Positions 1 to 7,480 of a stretch of 44,113 nucleotides of DNA are shown one piece after another. The stretch is from an uncultured Desulfovibrionaceae bacterium (GTDB taxonomy: Bacteria; Desulfobacterota; Desulfovibrionia; Desulfovibrionales; Desulfovibrionaceae): positions 1 through 44,113 of the forward strand of contig CALUZP010000070.1 of the NCBI GenBank assembly GCA_944325325.1, in the 5' to 3' direction. The translations under genes were made by a program, and so were the position numbers. Below the pieces are notes generated by a model, which ran no database searches, had not been told where the DNA came from, and was given only the letters and a program-made list of their open reading frames with translations. How positions within the stretch are numbered: position 1 is the stretch's first letter; the number at the start of each line of letters is the position of its first letter.

Positions 1-57
1 GGTTCAGGGTCTAGTGGAGGTTCCTCCGTGGGAGTTCGAGTCTCCCCTTCGGCACCA
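1..57 (+). tRNA. tRNA-Leu(CAG), 3' part, cut by window start
   Basis: The window opens inside the anticodon stem. The anticodon loop (TTCAGGG, anticodon CAG), the long variable arm of a class II tRNA, the T arm with TTCGAGT and the 3' end with encoded CCA are present. The bases are identical to the complete tRNA at 842-928, so this is a second tandem copy of the same gene. The acceptor 5' half and D arm lie outside the window. Confidence 0.95.
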
Positions 58-72
58 TTTTTGTTTGTACCG

Positions 73-108
73 GCCGGAAGCGCTGCAGGGCGCTTCCGGC
101 TTTTCTTG
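73..108 (+). terminator. Rho-independent terminator after first tRNA-Leu
   Basis: A perfect 10-bp stem (GCCGGAAGCG at 73-82 with CGCTTCCGGC at 91-100) closes an 8-nt loop and is followed by TTTTCTTGTT. It lies 16 bases after the tRNA CCA end. Confidence 0.9.
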
Positions 109-190
109 TTTGTGCGGTGAACGTTCGCGAAAAAACGTATACAGCCCGCGTGCCGGGCAGCTGGGGCAAATCGTCTGTCCGTTAGAGACG

Positions 191-321
191 GTTGCCATTG
201 AAAGAAGAACGCGAGGTGTCAGCACCGCGCCGCCCGGCCAGAAGTGAGCGAAAACACTGCGGTGGTTCCGCGAAACGACAGGCCGTATGGTTGAAGCGCA
301 AGGCGTTTCAAACGGAACATG
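191..321 (+). repeat. Dispersed intergenic repeat, copy A
   Basis: First of six copies of a 131-149 bp element seen in this window. It runs from GCCATTGAAAG to GCGTTTCAAACGGAACATG in the same orientation as copies B and C and opposite to D, E and F. It contains the shared core CGCCCGGCCAGAA and GTTCCGCGAAACGACAG. The terminal AGAGC/GCTCT bases of other copies are degraded here. Confidence 0.75.
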
Positions 322-540
322 CCCCAAGGTTTGCCGGATCGCACGCACGGCATGCCGTCTGACTGGCCGCGCTCCTGTGCCGGCACCGGGGGCTGAGTCC
401 ACCCGCTCTGGCGCGGGACCGAGCCGGCCGGCGGGTTGCCGGGGCAGGCGTTCGTGCTGCCGGGGGACGTTGTGCCGCTGTGCCGCGTCAGCCGGCCGGC
501 GGCAGGATGCCGGCACGCCGGTGTATTCTGGCGGAGGGCC

Positions 541-803
541 GCGCAGCCTGTTCGCCGGGATTCTGTATGGCTGCCATGCTTCCGGAATGAAGATGGCCGG
601 AGTCGTCCTGGCGCGGGCAGCACCACGCCTTGCCCAGAGCAGGAAGGCCGTCTGTACTCTGCCGCTTGACGCAGCCGCCTACGGGACAAGGGAACAGGAC
701 CCACCCTGCAAAAGAAGCCGTTATGCCGGTCTGGACATGCCGGGCGGTCGTTGCGTTCGTGCCGCCGTCCTGGTGAAAATTTGGAAGGACGGCGAAAAAA
801 CAC
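541..803. other. Spacer between the tRNA-Leu copies, no gene seen
   Basis: This GC-rich stretch lies between the shared duplicated segment and the promoter of the complete tRNA. No reading frame here has a convincing ribosome binding site or a recognisable product. Overlapping open frames on both strands look like GC-driven artefacts. Confidence 0.6.
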
Positions 804-832
804 TTGCCAAGGAAGGCGGATTGGACTATATA
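804..832 (+). promoter_or_regulatory. Sigma-70 promoter of tRNA-Leu
   Basis: TTGCCA at 804-809 and TATATA at 827-832 are separated by exactly 17 bp. The predicted transcription start is near 839, about 3 bases before the mature tRNA. The short leader fits a stable RNA promoter. Confidence 0.75.
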
Positions 833-841
833 ACGCCTTGT

Positions 842-928
842 GCCGAAGTGGTGGAATTGGTAGACACGCTAGGTTCAGGGTCTAGTGGAGGTTCCTCCGT
901 GGGAGTTCGAGTCTCCCCTTCGGCACCA
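842..928 (+). tRNA. tRNA-Leu(CAG)
   Basis: An 87-nt class II tRNA. The acceptor stem GCCGAAG pairs with CTTCGGC, followed by discriminator A and encoded CCA. The anticodon stem is CTAGG/TCTAG with loop TTCAGGG, giving anticodon CAG, which reads CUG, the leucine codon expected to be abundant in a GC-rich genome. A long variable arm (GGAGGTTCCTCC region) and a T loop TTCGAGT are present. It is flanked by its own promoter and terminator. Confidence 0.97.
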
Positions 929-943
929 TTTTTGTTTGTACCG

Positions 944-980
944 GCCGGAAGCGCTGCAAGACGCTTCCGGCTTTTCTTGT
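944..980 (+). terminator. Rho-independent terminator after tRNA-Leu
   Basis: The 10-bp stem GCCGGAAGCG (944-953) and CGCTTCCGGC (962-971) is followed by TTTTCTTG. It is the second-copy equivalent of 73-108. The two differ only in the loop, so the stem is conserved. Confidence 0.9.
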
Positions 981-1062
981 TTGTGCGGTGAACGTTCGCG
1001 AGAAAAACGTGGACAGCCCGCGTGCCGGGCAGCTGGTGCAAATTGTCTGTCCGTTAGCGACG

Positions 1063-1197
1063 GTTGCCATTGAAAAAAGAAGAACGCGAGGCGTCAGCAC
1101 CGTGCCGCCCGGCCAGAAGTGAGCGAAAACACTGCGGTGGTTCCGCGAAACGACAGACTGTATGGTTTGAAGCGCAAAGCGTTTCAAACGGAACATG
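1063..1197 (+). repeat. Dispersed intergenic repeat, copy B
   Basis: Copy inside the second half of the tRNA duplication, nearly identical to copy A because it was duplicated with it. It retains the hairpin-forming end (TTTGAAGCGCAAAGCGTTTCAAA). Confidence 0.75.
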
Positions 1198-1350
1198 CCC
1201 CAAGGTTTGCCGGATCGCACGCACGGCATGCCGTCTGACTGGTCGCACGTCCTGTGCCGGCACCGGGGGTGAGTCCACCCGCTCTGGCGCGGGACCGAGC
1301 CGGCCGGCGGCAGGATGCCGGCACACCGGCGTATTCTGGCGGAGGGCCGC

Positions 1351-1775
1351 GTGTTTTGCTGGTCCTAGCCCTGCGGCGATGCGCTCGGATGAGGAGGGGA
1401 ACTGGCGCGGGCGTGCAGTTCCTGTTGTGCGTATGGCCTGAATTGTGTGGTGGCGGCTGCCTGTACAGTCTGTTTGCGCAGGCTGCCACGGTGCATGGGC
1501 CAGGCAGGGACGGTATGGCCGTGGTTGCCTGCCGTGCCGCGGGTGGAGCCGCCCTTCCTCTGAGCGGTCAGAGCCATTCCTGCGGGCGGCTTTCCCGTAT
1601 GGCCTTCAGCGATCCTGCCAGCACGGCAGAGCCATTCCCGTATCCGGCTTTTCTACCGGGGGGGGGCAGTTTTTCCTCCGGCCATCCCTGTACAGGGACA
1701 GCCGGCTTGCTCCGGCCCGTGAAGAGGGCTAGGATCATGCAGGGCTGCTCCATCAAGCAACAAAGGATAACCAGG
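1351..1775. other. Intergenic region before the metallo-hydrolase gene
   Basis: No gene or RNA is recognised in these 425 bases. An open frame runs through in phase with the downstream gene, but its translation has no domain character. The downstream gene has its own ribosome binding site and a Tat signal that must be N-terminal. A run of nine G lies at 1660-1668. Confidence 0.6.
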
Positions 1776-2759
1776 ATGAACGTTTCACGTCGTACTTTCA
1801 TGGCATTGGGCGGCTGTGCCGTCGGCTCCATGCTGCTGCCGCCGTCTGCCGCAGGGGCTGCTTCTGCCTCGTCTGCCGTTGAGGCAGGCATGGATTCTGC
1901 CGAGGTGAGCCGGCTGTTCCGGGAGTTTGGCGCTACCGGAACCATGCCCGCCCGGCTTGACGCCTGGCTCAAGAATCCGGTCAGGCAGAAGCGCGCGCCC
2001 TATCAGGTTTTTGACAACATCTGGCAGGTAGGCCTTACCTGGGTGTCCTCCTGGGCTGTCAGCACGGAAGAGGGCTGGGTGCTCATTGACACCACCCATG
2101 AGCCTTTTGTGGACTTCCTGCTTGAGAATCTGAAGACAGTGGGCATTCCGCCGGAGTCGGTACGGCTTGTTCTGATGACTCATGGTCATTTTGATCATGT
2201 GGGCGGCTACCATCGTCTGAAACCGCTGCTGAAGAACGCGCGTTTCGCCATGACGGAGCGCGGCTGGGCCGAGGCCGCCCGCTATGCGGCGGCCAGCCAG
2301 GGAACCCCAAACGCATGGATCATGTCTGAGGGAAAGGATCTGGTCGTCAGAGATGGCGAGGAGCTGATCTGTGGTGGCAGCCGGTTCACTGTGCTGGAAA
2401 CGCCGGGCCATACCTGGGGCACGGCTTCCTACATGTATGAAGCCCGGCGCGGCAACAGGTGCTGGAATGCCGTGACCGTAGGCGGACAGGGCCTGAATGC
2501 CATTGAAGGCCCTGAGCAGGTCCGGGCCTATATCGAGAGCATGAAGCGGCTGAGGGAAGAGCGTCTGGGCATTGCAGTCGATCTGACCGCCCATCCGTTC
2601 AGCACGGGGCTGACGGAACAGATTCCGGCCATCCAGGCGCTGAAGCCTTCCGAGCCGCATCCGCTGGTGAACCGGGCAGCGTATCTGGTGCGTCTGGACA
2701 GACTGATCGCAGGGGCTTCGGCCCGGCTGCAAAAGGAACTGCAGGCGGCTGCGCGCTGA
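1776..2759 (+). CDS. Tat-exported MBL-fold metallo-hydrolase (B3-like)
   Basis: A 327-aa protein, predicted to be exported by the Tat pathway: SRRTFM at residues 4-9 is followed by a hydrophobic stretch and an AAGA cleavage region. The metallo-beta-lactamase fold signature HGHFDH lies at 136-141, with further candidate zinc ligands H212 (PGHT) and H273 (TAHPF). This set of ligands and their spacing match subclass B3-like enzymes. The ATG at 1776 is chosen because AAAGGA lies just upstream and the twin-arginine motif begins immediately; longer in-frame starts would bury the signal. The B3-like fold also covers non-lactamase hydrolases, so the substrate is unknown. It stands alone, convergent with the ars operon. 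Confidence 0.85.
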   Translation: MNVSRRTFMALGGCAVGSMLLPPSAAGAASASSAVEAGMDSAEVSRLFREFGATGTMPARLDAWLKNPVRQKRAPYQVFDNIWQVGLTWVSSWAVSTEEGWVLIDTTHEPFVDFLLENLKTVGIPPESVRLVLMTHGHFDHVGGYHRLKPLLKNARFAMTERGWAEAARYAAASQGTPNAWIMSEGKDLVVRDGEELICGGSRFTVLETPGHTWGTASYMYEARRGNRCWNAVTVGGQGLNAIEGPEQVRAYIESMKRLREERLGIAVDLTAHPFSTGLTEQIPAIQALKPSEPHPLVNRAAYLVRLDRLIAGASARLQKELQAAAR

Positions 2760-3018
2760 ACCTGCCTGACGCCGCGCCGGATCCCCCGTTCTGCTCCTGT
2801 GGCGGTGTGCCGGTTCCTCCGGGAACGGCCACCGTTCATGGAGGCTTGCCGTCCGGGACCGCATGGCGGTGCGGTCAGGCAGGCGCTGTGTCAGCAGGCG
2901 TGCCTTGTGCTGAACTGGCGTGTCCGCGACAGAGGAGCTGCGGATGCGGCCGGTTTCCCCTGTGACGGTTCGGACGGCACTGAGGAAGGTCGCGCCGGGG
3001 GGCGGAGGCAGATCCGGG

Positions 3019-3486
3019 TCAGGCTGCGGCAGAGCCGTCTTTGGCGGCTGCCTTGCCGAACAGTTCCGGAAAATCCTCAGGCAGGCGTCTGACGGTGGCT
3101 GCGATCGCGTCGCGCACCTGCCGGTAGGCGTCCATGGCCTGTTCGGGACTGGCGGCGTTTCTGGCCAGGGCTGGCGGATCCGCAAAGCCCCGGTGCACAG
3201 TCCGGACGGCTCCGGAGAGGCGGGGGCAGTGTGCGGCCGCGCTGTCACACAGGGTGATGACCAGGTCAAAGGTGGCACAGGGCAGATCCGCAAGGTCCTT
3301 GGGGCGGGCGGAGGCCATGTCGATGGCGCATTCCGCCATGGCGTGCACGGCCAGGGGATCCACCCGGGGAGCCGGGCAGGTCCCGGCGGAATACACTTCC
3401 AGCCCGGGCCAGAGCGCGCGTGTCCAGGCTTCGGCCATCTGGCTGCGGCAGGCGTTGCCTGTACAGAGAAAAAGCAGTCGGGGCAT
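3019..3486 (-). CDS. arsC: Thioredoxin-type arsenate reductase
   Basis: A 155-aa protein of the low-molecular-weight tyrosine phosphatase fold. The P-loop CTGNACR spans C8-R14. The later segment LCDSAAAHCP supplies the two further cysteines of the thioredoxin-coupled ArsC cysteine triad, and a conserved DPP near the C-terminus matches the general-acid loop. Such enzymes reduce arsenate to arsenite in the cytoplasm. The ATG at 3486 is preceded by GAAGGAAC at good spacing; the longer frame begins with proline-rich sequence unlike the family. It is the last gene of an arsR-permease-arsC operon, about 210 bp behind the permease. Confidence 0.88.
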   Translation of the reverse strand: MPRLLFLCTGNACRSQMAEAWTRALWPGLEVYSAGTCPAPRVDPLAVHAMAECAIDMASARPKDLADLPCATFDLVITLCDSAAAHCPRLSGAVRTVHRGFADPPALARNAASPEQAMDAYRQVRDAIAATVRRLPEDFPELFGKAAAKDGSAAA

Positions 3487-3698
3487 GCTTGTTCCTTCAG
3501 GAATTGGTATGCAGGGGGCCGGGTGAACCGGCCTTCCTGCTGGTTTTGGGGTACACGGTTCGGGGTCGGCGGCGCGCCTGTACGGCACAGAGTGACAGGC
3601 CGCGGGCCGGCAGGCGGGGCTGGGCCGGTTGCGTGCGGAGAGCGGCTCCCGCCTGCCTTTCCGGCAGCCGGGAGCCAGCCGGACAGCGGGCGCTGGCG

Positions 3699-4853
3699 TT
3701 ACAGCGTCACCGGCAGCGCGTTGAACAGCCAGCCAACCAGGGTGAACAGCACCAGCAGCAGCCCGAGGAACAGTGCCAGCAGCTGCCAGCGCATGACCTG
3801 TTTGAGCATGAGTATTTCAGGCAGGCTTGCCGCCACAGTGCTCATACAGAAGGCCAGGGTTGTGCCCAGGGGCAGGCCCTTGAGCAGCAGGCTTTCCATG
3901 ACGGGAACAATGCCCGTGACGTTGGTGTACAGCGGAATGCCCACACCAACGGCCAGAGGAACGGACCACCACTGTCCCTGTCCCAGCGTGTCCGTGATCC
4001 AGGCTTCCGGCACAAAGCCGTGCAGCAGCGCACCAAGGCCCACCCCGATGATTACCCAGCGCCAGACCCGGTGGAAGATCTGTCGTGTCTCGGACAGGGC
4101 AAAGGCATGGCGATCTCTCAGATCCGGCGCACGGTACAGGCTGAGTTCGCGGAGCCCTGCGGGTGAACTGGCGGCGTCCAGCAGGAAGGGCTGCAACCAG
4201 CGATCCGCCTTGAGCGCGTCGATGATCGCGCCGCCCGCAATGCCGGCGGCCATCCCCACGGCAAGATAGATGAACGTGAATTTCCATCCCAGCAGGCCCC
4301 ACAGCAGCACCACCGCAATTTCGTTGATCAATGGCGAGGTGATCAGAAAGGCCATGGTCACGCCAAGCGGAATGCGCGCACTGGTGAAGCCGATGAACAG
4401 CGGGATGCTTGAACAGGAACAGAACGGCGTGACAGCGCCGAACCCTGCGCCCAGCAGATAGCCGATTCCCCGGCCCCTGCCGCGCAGGTAGTCCCGGACG
4501 CGTTCGGTGCGCAGGCCTGCGCGCAGCCAGGCGATCACATAGACCATCAGAACGAGCAGCAGCAGGATTTTGGCTGTGTCATACAGGAAAAATTCGGCTG
4601 CGGCGGCTGTTGCGCCTTCGTTCAGCCCGGCCAGTCCGAAGACCAGCCAGTGCGCGAGCGGCGCGATGGCGCTGTAAGCGGCCAGCCATACGCCCAGGGC
4701 CAGGAGTGCGACCAAGGCGTAGCGGGTCCGGCTGACAGGCGGCCTGCCGGGGCGCAGATCAAGAGGGCGGAGGGCCCTGCCGGACTGGCAGGCACAGGGT
4801 TTTACCGGTGCAGACGGTTTTGCGCCGGACGGTTGGGATGAAGTGTTTTGCAT
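3699..4853 (-). CDS. arsP: ArsP/DUF318-type permease
   Basis: A 384-aa integral membrane protein with about eight hydrophobic segments. The family signature TPFCSCSSIPLFIGF is followed by a long conserved membrane segment ending in SPLINE, matching the ArsP_1 permease family (formerly DUF318). An N-terminal cytoplasmic tail carries CAC (C20, C22), which could bind metal. ArsP members export organoarsenicals; relatives handle other metals, so the exact substrate is uncertain. The ATG at 4853 has GAGGA upstream. The 110-bp gap to arsR contains an inverted repeat that may be an operator. Its position between arsR and arsC supports a metalloid-resistance role. Confidence 0.8.
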   Translation of the reverse strand: MQNTSSQPSGAKPSAPVKPCACQSGRALRPLDLRPGRPPVSRTRYALVALLALGVWLAAYSAIAPLAHWLVFGLAGLNEGATAAAAEFFLYDTAKILLLLVLMVYVIAWLRAGLRTERVRDYLRGRGRGIGYLLGAGFGAVTPFCSCSSIPLFIGFTSARIPLGVTMAFLITSPLINEIAVVLLWGLLGWKFTFIYLAVGMAAGIAGGAIIDALKADRWLQPFLLDAASSPAGLRELSLYRAPDLRDRHAFALSETRQIFHRVWRWVIIGVGLGALLHGFVPEAWITDTLGQGQWWSVPLAVGVGIPLYTNVTGIVPVMESLLLKGLPLGTTLAFCMSTVAASLPEILMLKQVMRWQLLALFLGLLLVLFTLVGWLFNALPVTL

Positions 4854-4870
4854 GGCTGATTCCTCTTTTT

Positions 4871-4897
4871 CTATTTGGCAAAAAAGCCAAGAAATAG
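4871..4897 (-). promoter_or_regulatory. Inverted repeat TTGGC-N6-GCCAA upstream of arsP
   Basis: The core palindrome TTGGC-N6-GCCAA is at 4875-4890. It is extended by outer arms CTATTT (4871) and AAATAG (to 4897) with one unpaired base. It lies 18-44 bp before the arsP start and is strikingly AT-rich for this genome. An identical core with the same spacing recurs at 6000-6015. It could be an ArsR operator or a transcript hairpin; which one is not decided by sequence. Confidence 0.5.
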
Positions 4898-4962
4898 ACG
4901 ATAAAAAACAGGGCGCAGCAAACCCGCCGGATTGACTGGCTTGCATGCGCCGCCCGCAGGCG

Positions 4963-5343
4963 TCACGCCCCATCGGGGCCCGGCTTGCGGGCGTCAGGGT
5001 GAGTCTGTTCAGGCGCTGCGGGCGTGTGTTCCAGCACGGCCAGCTGTGCCTTGATGCGCTGCTCCACAAGACTGCCTGTGCAGCGCAGGAACGTGTCCAG
5101 GCAGCAGAGCGCGAGCCGGTAGTAGGTGTTTGTGCCCCGTTTGGACGAGGCGACGACGCCGGCTTCCTTCAGCACGGACAGATGTTTGGATACGGTGGAC
5201 ATGTCGTCGCCAACCAGCTTCTGCAGTTCACAGACGCACAATTCACCGCCGCGCAGGGCGTCAACCATGAGCAGGCGGCTCGGATGCCCCAGCGCCTTGA
5301 AAATCCTGGCCTGCTCGGCCAGAAAACGTTTGTTGTGAACCAT
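4963..5343 (-). CDS. arsR: ArsR-family metalloregulator
   Basis: A 126-aa winged-helix repressor. The metal-sensing motif ELCVCEL places C36 and C38 at the start of the DNA-binding region, as in classical As(III)-sensing ArsR proteins, followed by the recognition helix STVSKHLSVLKEAG. Metal binding normally releases the repressor from its own promoter. The ATG at 5343 follows GATGAGGC; an upstream TTG would add 12 residues but lacks such a site. It is the first gene of the operon with arsP and arsC. Two 9-bp direct repeats lie just upstream (5370-5393). Confidence 0.9.
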   Translation of the reverse strand: MVHNKRFLAEQARIFKALGHPSRLLMVDALRGGELCVCELQKLVGDDMSTVSKHLSVLKEAGVVASSKRGTNTYYRLALCCLDTFLRCTGSLVEQRIKAQLAVLEHTPAAPEQTHPDARKPGPDGA

Positions 5344-5369
5344 TGTTGCCTCATCTTTTGCGTGCGTCA

Positions 5370-5393
5370 GAACTGGCAATCCCCGAACTGGCA
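5370..5393 (-). promoter_or_regulatory. Direct repeats upstream of arsR
   Basis: GAACTGGCA occurs at 5370-5378 and 5385-5393 with a 15-bp period, 27-50 bp ahead of the arsR start. The site is where an autoregulatory operator would be expected. Only the repetition is seen; binding is inferred. Confidence 0.35.
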
Positions 5394-5755
5394 GGCTATA
5401 AACTGACAGGCCCCGGCGTGGCGGCGCAAGCGTTGCCGTCTTCCAGAGGCGTCAGGGGGCTGTGCCGGTGCAGCCTTTGCGGGCCGCTTCGGACCAGCAT
5501 GGAGGAAGGCGCCGTGCGTGGCAGTCCCGGCCCGATTGTGGTGCTGTGCGAAGGGCAGCGCAGCGTGGCCCGGCGCCTCTCTGCCATGCCTGGATGAGAG
5601 AGGCCTCGACGTGTCCGTACCGGTGCGCAGGAAGCCTGCGCCTCTGCTCGGGCGGCGTTTCAGGCCGGCTGGCGCACAAAGGCAAACTTGCCGGCTACGG
5701 GTACGGGCGTCGTCCCGGGACCCCGGCAGCCTGCATCTGCAGCCGCAACGGCGAT

Positions 5756-5900
5756 AGAGCGCTTTGCCATTGAAAAAGGCAGAACGCGCGGCGGAAGCAC
5801 AGCGCCGCCCGGCCAGAATGACGCGGAAAAACAGCATGTTCCCCGTGAAACGACAGGCCGTATGGTCGAAAGGCAAAGCGTTTCAAACGCAACATGCTCT
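5756..5900 (+). repeat. Dispersed intergenic repeat, copy C
   Basis: A 145-bp copy with recognisable inverted ends (AGAGCGCTTT at the left, ATGCTCT at the right). The internal GCGTTTC hairpin and GGCGGAAGCACAGCGCCGCC stem are present. No target-site duplication is evident. Confidence 0.8.
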
Positions 5901-5999
5901 AAAGATGGCGGAATCGTTGCCCGGGGGAGCCGGAGGGCAGCCTTGCAGCCGATGGAGTGCCTTCCCGTTTTTTCCAGTGCTGTCACGCTATTTTCTTTT

Positions 6000-6015
6000 T
6001 TGGCAAAATAGCCAA
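6000..6015. promoter_or_regulatory. Second TTGGC-N6-GCCAA palindrome
   Basis: It has the same 5+6+5 architecture as the palindrome before arsP, with an AAAATA spacer and upstream CTATTTT. It lies in a gene-free stretch, so it has no obvious target gene. It may be the remnant control region of a lost gene, or a copy of the same regulator's site. Confidence 0.4.
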
Positions 6016-6325
6016 CAAACAGCTGTCTGTCAAGGCCCTGTATCAGTCTGCGGCCGTGCGGATCCTGGTTCTGAAGGGGGCAGATGTCACAGTCTTGTGC
6101 ACCGTCAGTGTGAAAAAACTATGAAAATGTCTTGTTCAGGCCGGGATGCGGTTGTGCGAGGGCAGGCGTCACAGCCGGGGCGGCTGGAAAAAGGCGTTTG
6201 CTCAGGCCCTGGAGGATGGTTGCGGTATCGGAGGGCAGGAAGGAGGGGCGGGGACAGGTTTCCGGGGCGGTTCTGCCTGTCCGCGCCTGCAGTGGTGTGC
6301 TGGTGTGCGGCCCGGGCCGGGTGCA

Positions 6326-7480
6326 TCATTTTTTCTGCTGGTAGAATTCGTCTACGGCGGCGAGCACCTCCAGGGGCGGATTCCAGCCGATCCGTGTGGC
6401 CATGTAGAGGTTCATGGCCATGCTGACGGCGCTTTCGAACACGGGGGAAAGCGCACGGGGTTTGGCGCCGTTCATGATTTCCTCCATCAGTTCGGCGCTG
6501 AAGCGGCCTTCGTCGGTGGCACTGGTCTGGGCCACGCTGAGCAGGACCCCATGCATCACATCCGGCGCGCCCAGCTGGGAGAAGGTGGGGATGTGCGCTT
6601 CGGCCAGCGGTTCAAGGACGCGCTCCATGGCTTTTGCCTGCAGGCCGATGTTGCAGGTCAGGTATACGGCGTCGGCACCCTGTGCGGCCAGTTTTTTGTG
6701 GCAGGCAAGCAGGCGGTCCGAAGCGATGTCGGGATCTTCCACGTCAAAGGTGTCGGTGCAGCGCAGCAGTTCAAATCCCCGTTCTGCGGCGGCGGCCTCG
6801 ATTTCGTCCAGGGCCACGCTACCGCGCCCGGACGGGGTGTCTTCATAGGCGATGCCCAGTTTGTGGAACTGGAAGATGTCGTGGAACAGCAGGACCTGGC
6901 GCTTGAAGCGATCCGGTTCGATGGCGGCCACGAGGTTGTCGCGGCCTGAATCGTCGATGGAAGGGATGATGCCCGAGGCGATGGCGTTGGTCACAGAGGA
7001 GACCACAACCGGGATCGTGATGTCCGCCTTGGCAAAGTCCTGTCCGGCCCAGGTGCCGAAGGCCAGGATCATGTCCACGTCGCCTTTGGTTCTGATGCGG
7101 TCAACGACGGCCTGGAGGACTTCTTTGCGCTTGTCCTCCTGCCATCCGGAGGAATAGAAGCCGTCCGGCATGAAGCGCAGGCGCGAGCCGCCGGCGTTGG
7201 CTGCAAGCCATGCCCACATGCCTTTGACTTCCTCGCTGTCCTGGGGCACGGGGACTTGGCCGTTGTCAATGATGCCTCGTTCCTGGAGGCCCAGTGTCAG
7301 GCCCCTGAGGATGCGCTGATAGTCGGAGAAGGGGCCGCCTTCCACATAGATGACGCGCCAGACTTTGTCCTGTCCGCTGTCAGCCGGGGTTGCGGCGGCT
7401 GTGAGGGACGGCAGAAAGAGCCCGGCGCAGAGCAGGCAGCAGGCAGTCAGGAAGGGCAGCAGGCGGCGGAATGTGTTCAT
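6326..7480 (-). CDS. ABC transporter substrate-binding protein (ABC_sub_bind family)
   Basis: A 384-aa exported protein: a positively charged start, a hydrophobic core at about 7-28 and an alanine-rich cleavage region ending TAAA. The body reads as a two-lobed periplasmic-binding fold of the ABC_sub_bind family (RGLTLGLQERG, DMILAFGTWAGQ, PVVVSSVTNAIASGII). No lipobox is clear. No permease or ATPase gene is adjacent, so it could be an orphan receptor or sensor partner. The start ATG overlaps the stop of the upstream racemase-like gene (ATGA), indicating coupled translation. It is the last gene of a three-gene operon. Confidence 0.75.
   Translation of the reverse strand: MNTFRRLLPFLTACCLLCAGLFLPSLTAAATPADSGQDKVWRVIYVEGGPFSDYQRILRGLTLGLQERGIIDNGQVPVPQDSEEVKGMWAWLAANAGGSRLRFMPDGFYSSGWQEDKRKEVLQAVVDRIRTKGDVDMILAFGTWAGQDFAKADITIPVVVSSVTNAIASGIIPSIDDSGRDNLVAAIEPDRFKRQVLLFHDIFQFHKLGIAYEDTPSGRGSVALDEIEAAAAERGFELLRCTDTFDVEDPDIASDRLLACHKKLAAQGADAVYLTCNIGLQAKAMERVLEPLAEAHIPTFSQLGAPDVMHGVLLSVAQTSATDEGRFSAELMEEIMNGAKPRALSPVFESAVSMAMNLYMATRIGWNPPLEVLAAVDEFYQQKK

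Larger units (their letters stand above)
1..540 (+). repeat. Tandem duplication around tRNA-Leu, copy 1
   Basis: This stretch matches 872-1350 almost base for base in order: tRNA 3' part, terminator, one dispersed repeat element, then about 200 bp of GC-rich spacer ending in the shared GGCGGAGGGCCGCG. The two copies are offset by about 871 bp at the left end. Copy 1 holds an extra 68 bp (435-502) bounded by a 13-bp direct repeat, AGCCGGCCGGCGG at 422-434 and 490-502. Copy 2 has only one of these. Confidence 0.85.
872..1350 (+). repeat. Tandem duplication around tRNA-Leu, copy 2
   Basis: Counterpart of 1-540. It differs by scattered substitutions, a few 1-3 bp indels and absence of the 68-bp segment that lies between 13-bp direct repeats in copy 1. 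Similarity stops at about 1350, after which no match to copy 1 is visible. Confidence 0.85.
5394..6325. other. Long intergenic region between arsR and the ABC_sub_bind gene
   Basis: About 930 bases without a supported gene. It holds dispersed repeat copy C (5756-5900) and the second TTGGC-N6-GCCAA palindrome (6000-6015). A short open stretch at about 5990-6120 in one frame has no start signal. The long open frame 5764-6426 runs through the repeat and is discounted. Confidence 0.6.

Noticed and set aside
1254..1775. N-terminal extension of the metallo-hydrolase
   Set aside because: The in-frame upstream sequence has no domain, and the Tat motif and ribosome binding site define the start at 1776.
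1785..3293. Long minus-strand open frame opposite the metallo-hydrolase and arsC region
   Set aside because: It is the antisense of a recognised Tat-exported enzyme and overlaps arsC in another frame; its translation is arginine/proline-rich with no family features.
5990..6125. Possible small gene fragment in the ars/ABC intergenic region
   Set aside because: A short open frame ends at about 6124 but lacks an ATG/GTG with ribosome binding site and resembles nothing recognisable.
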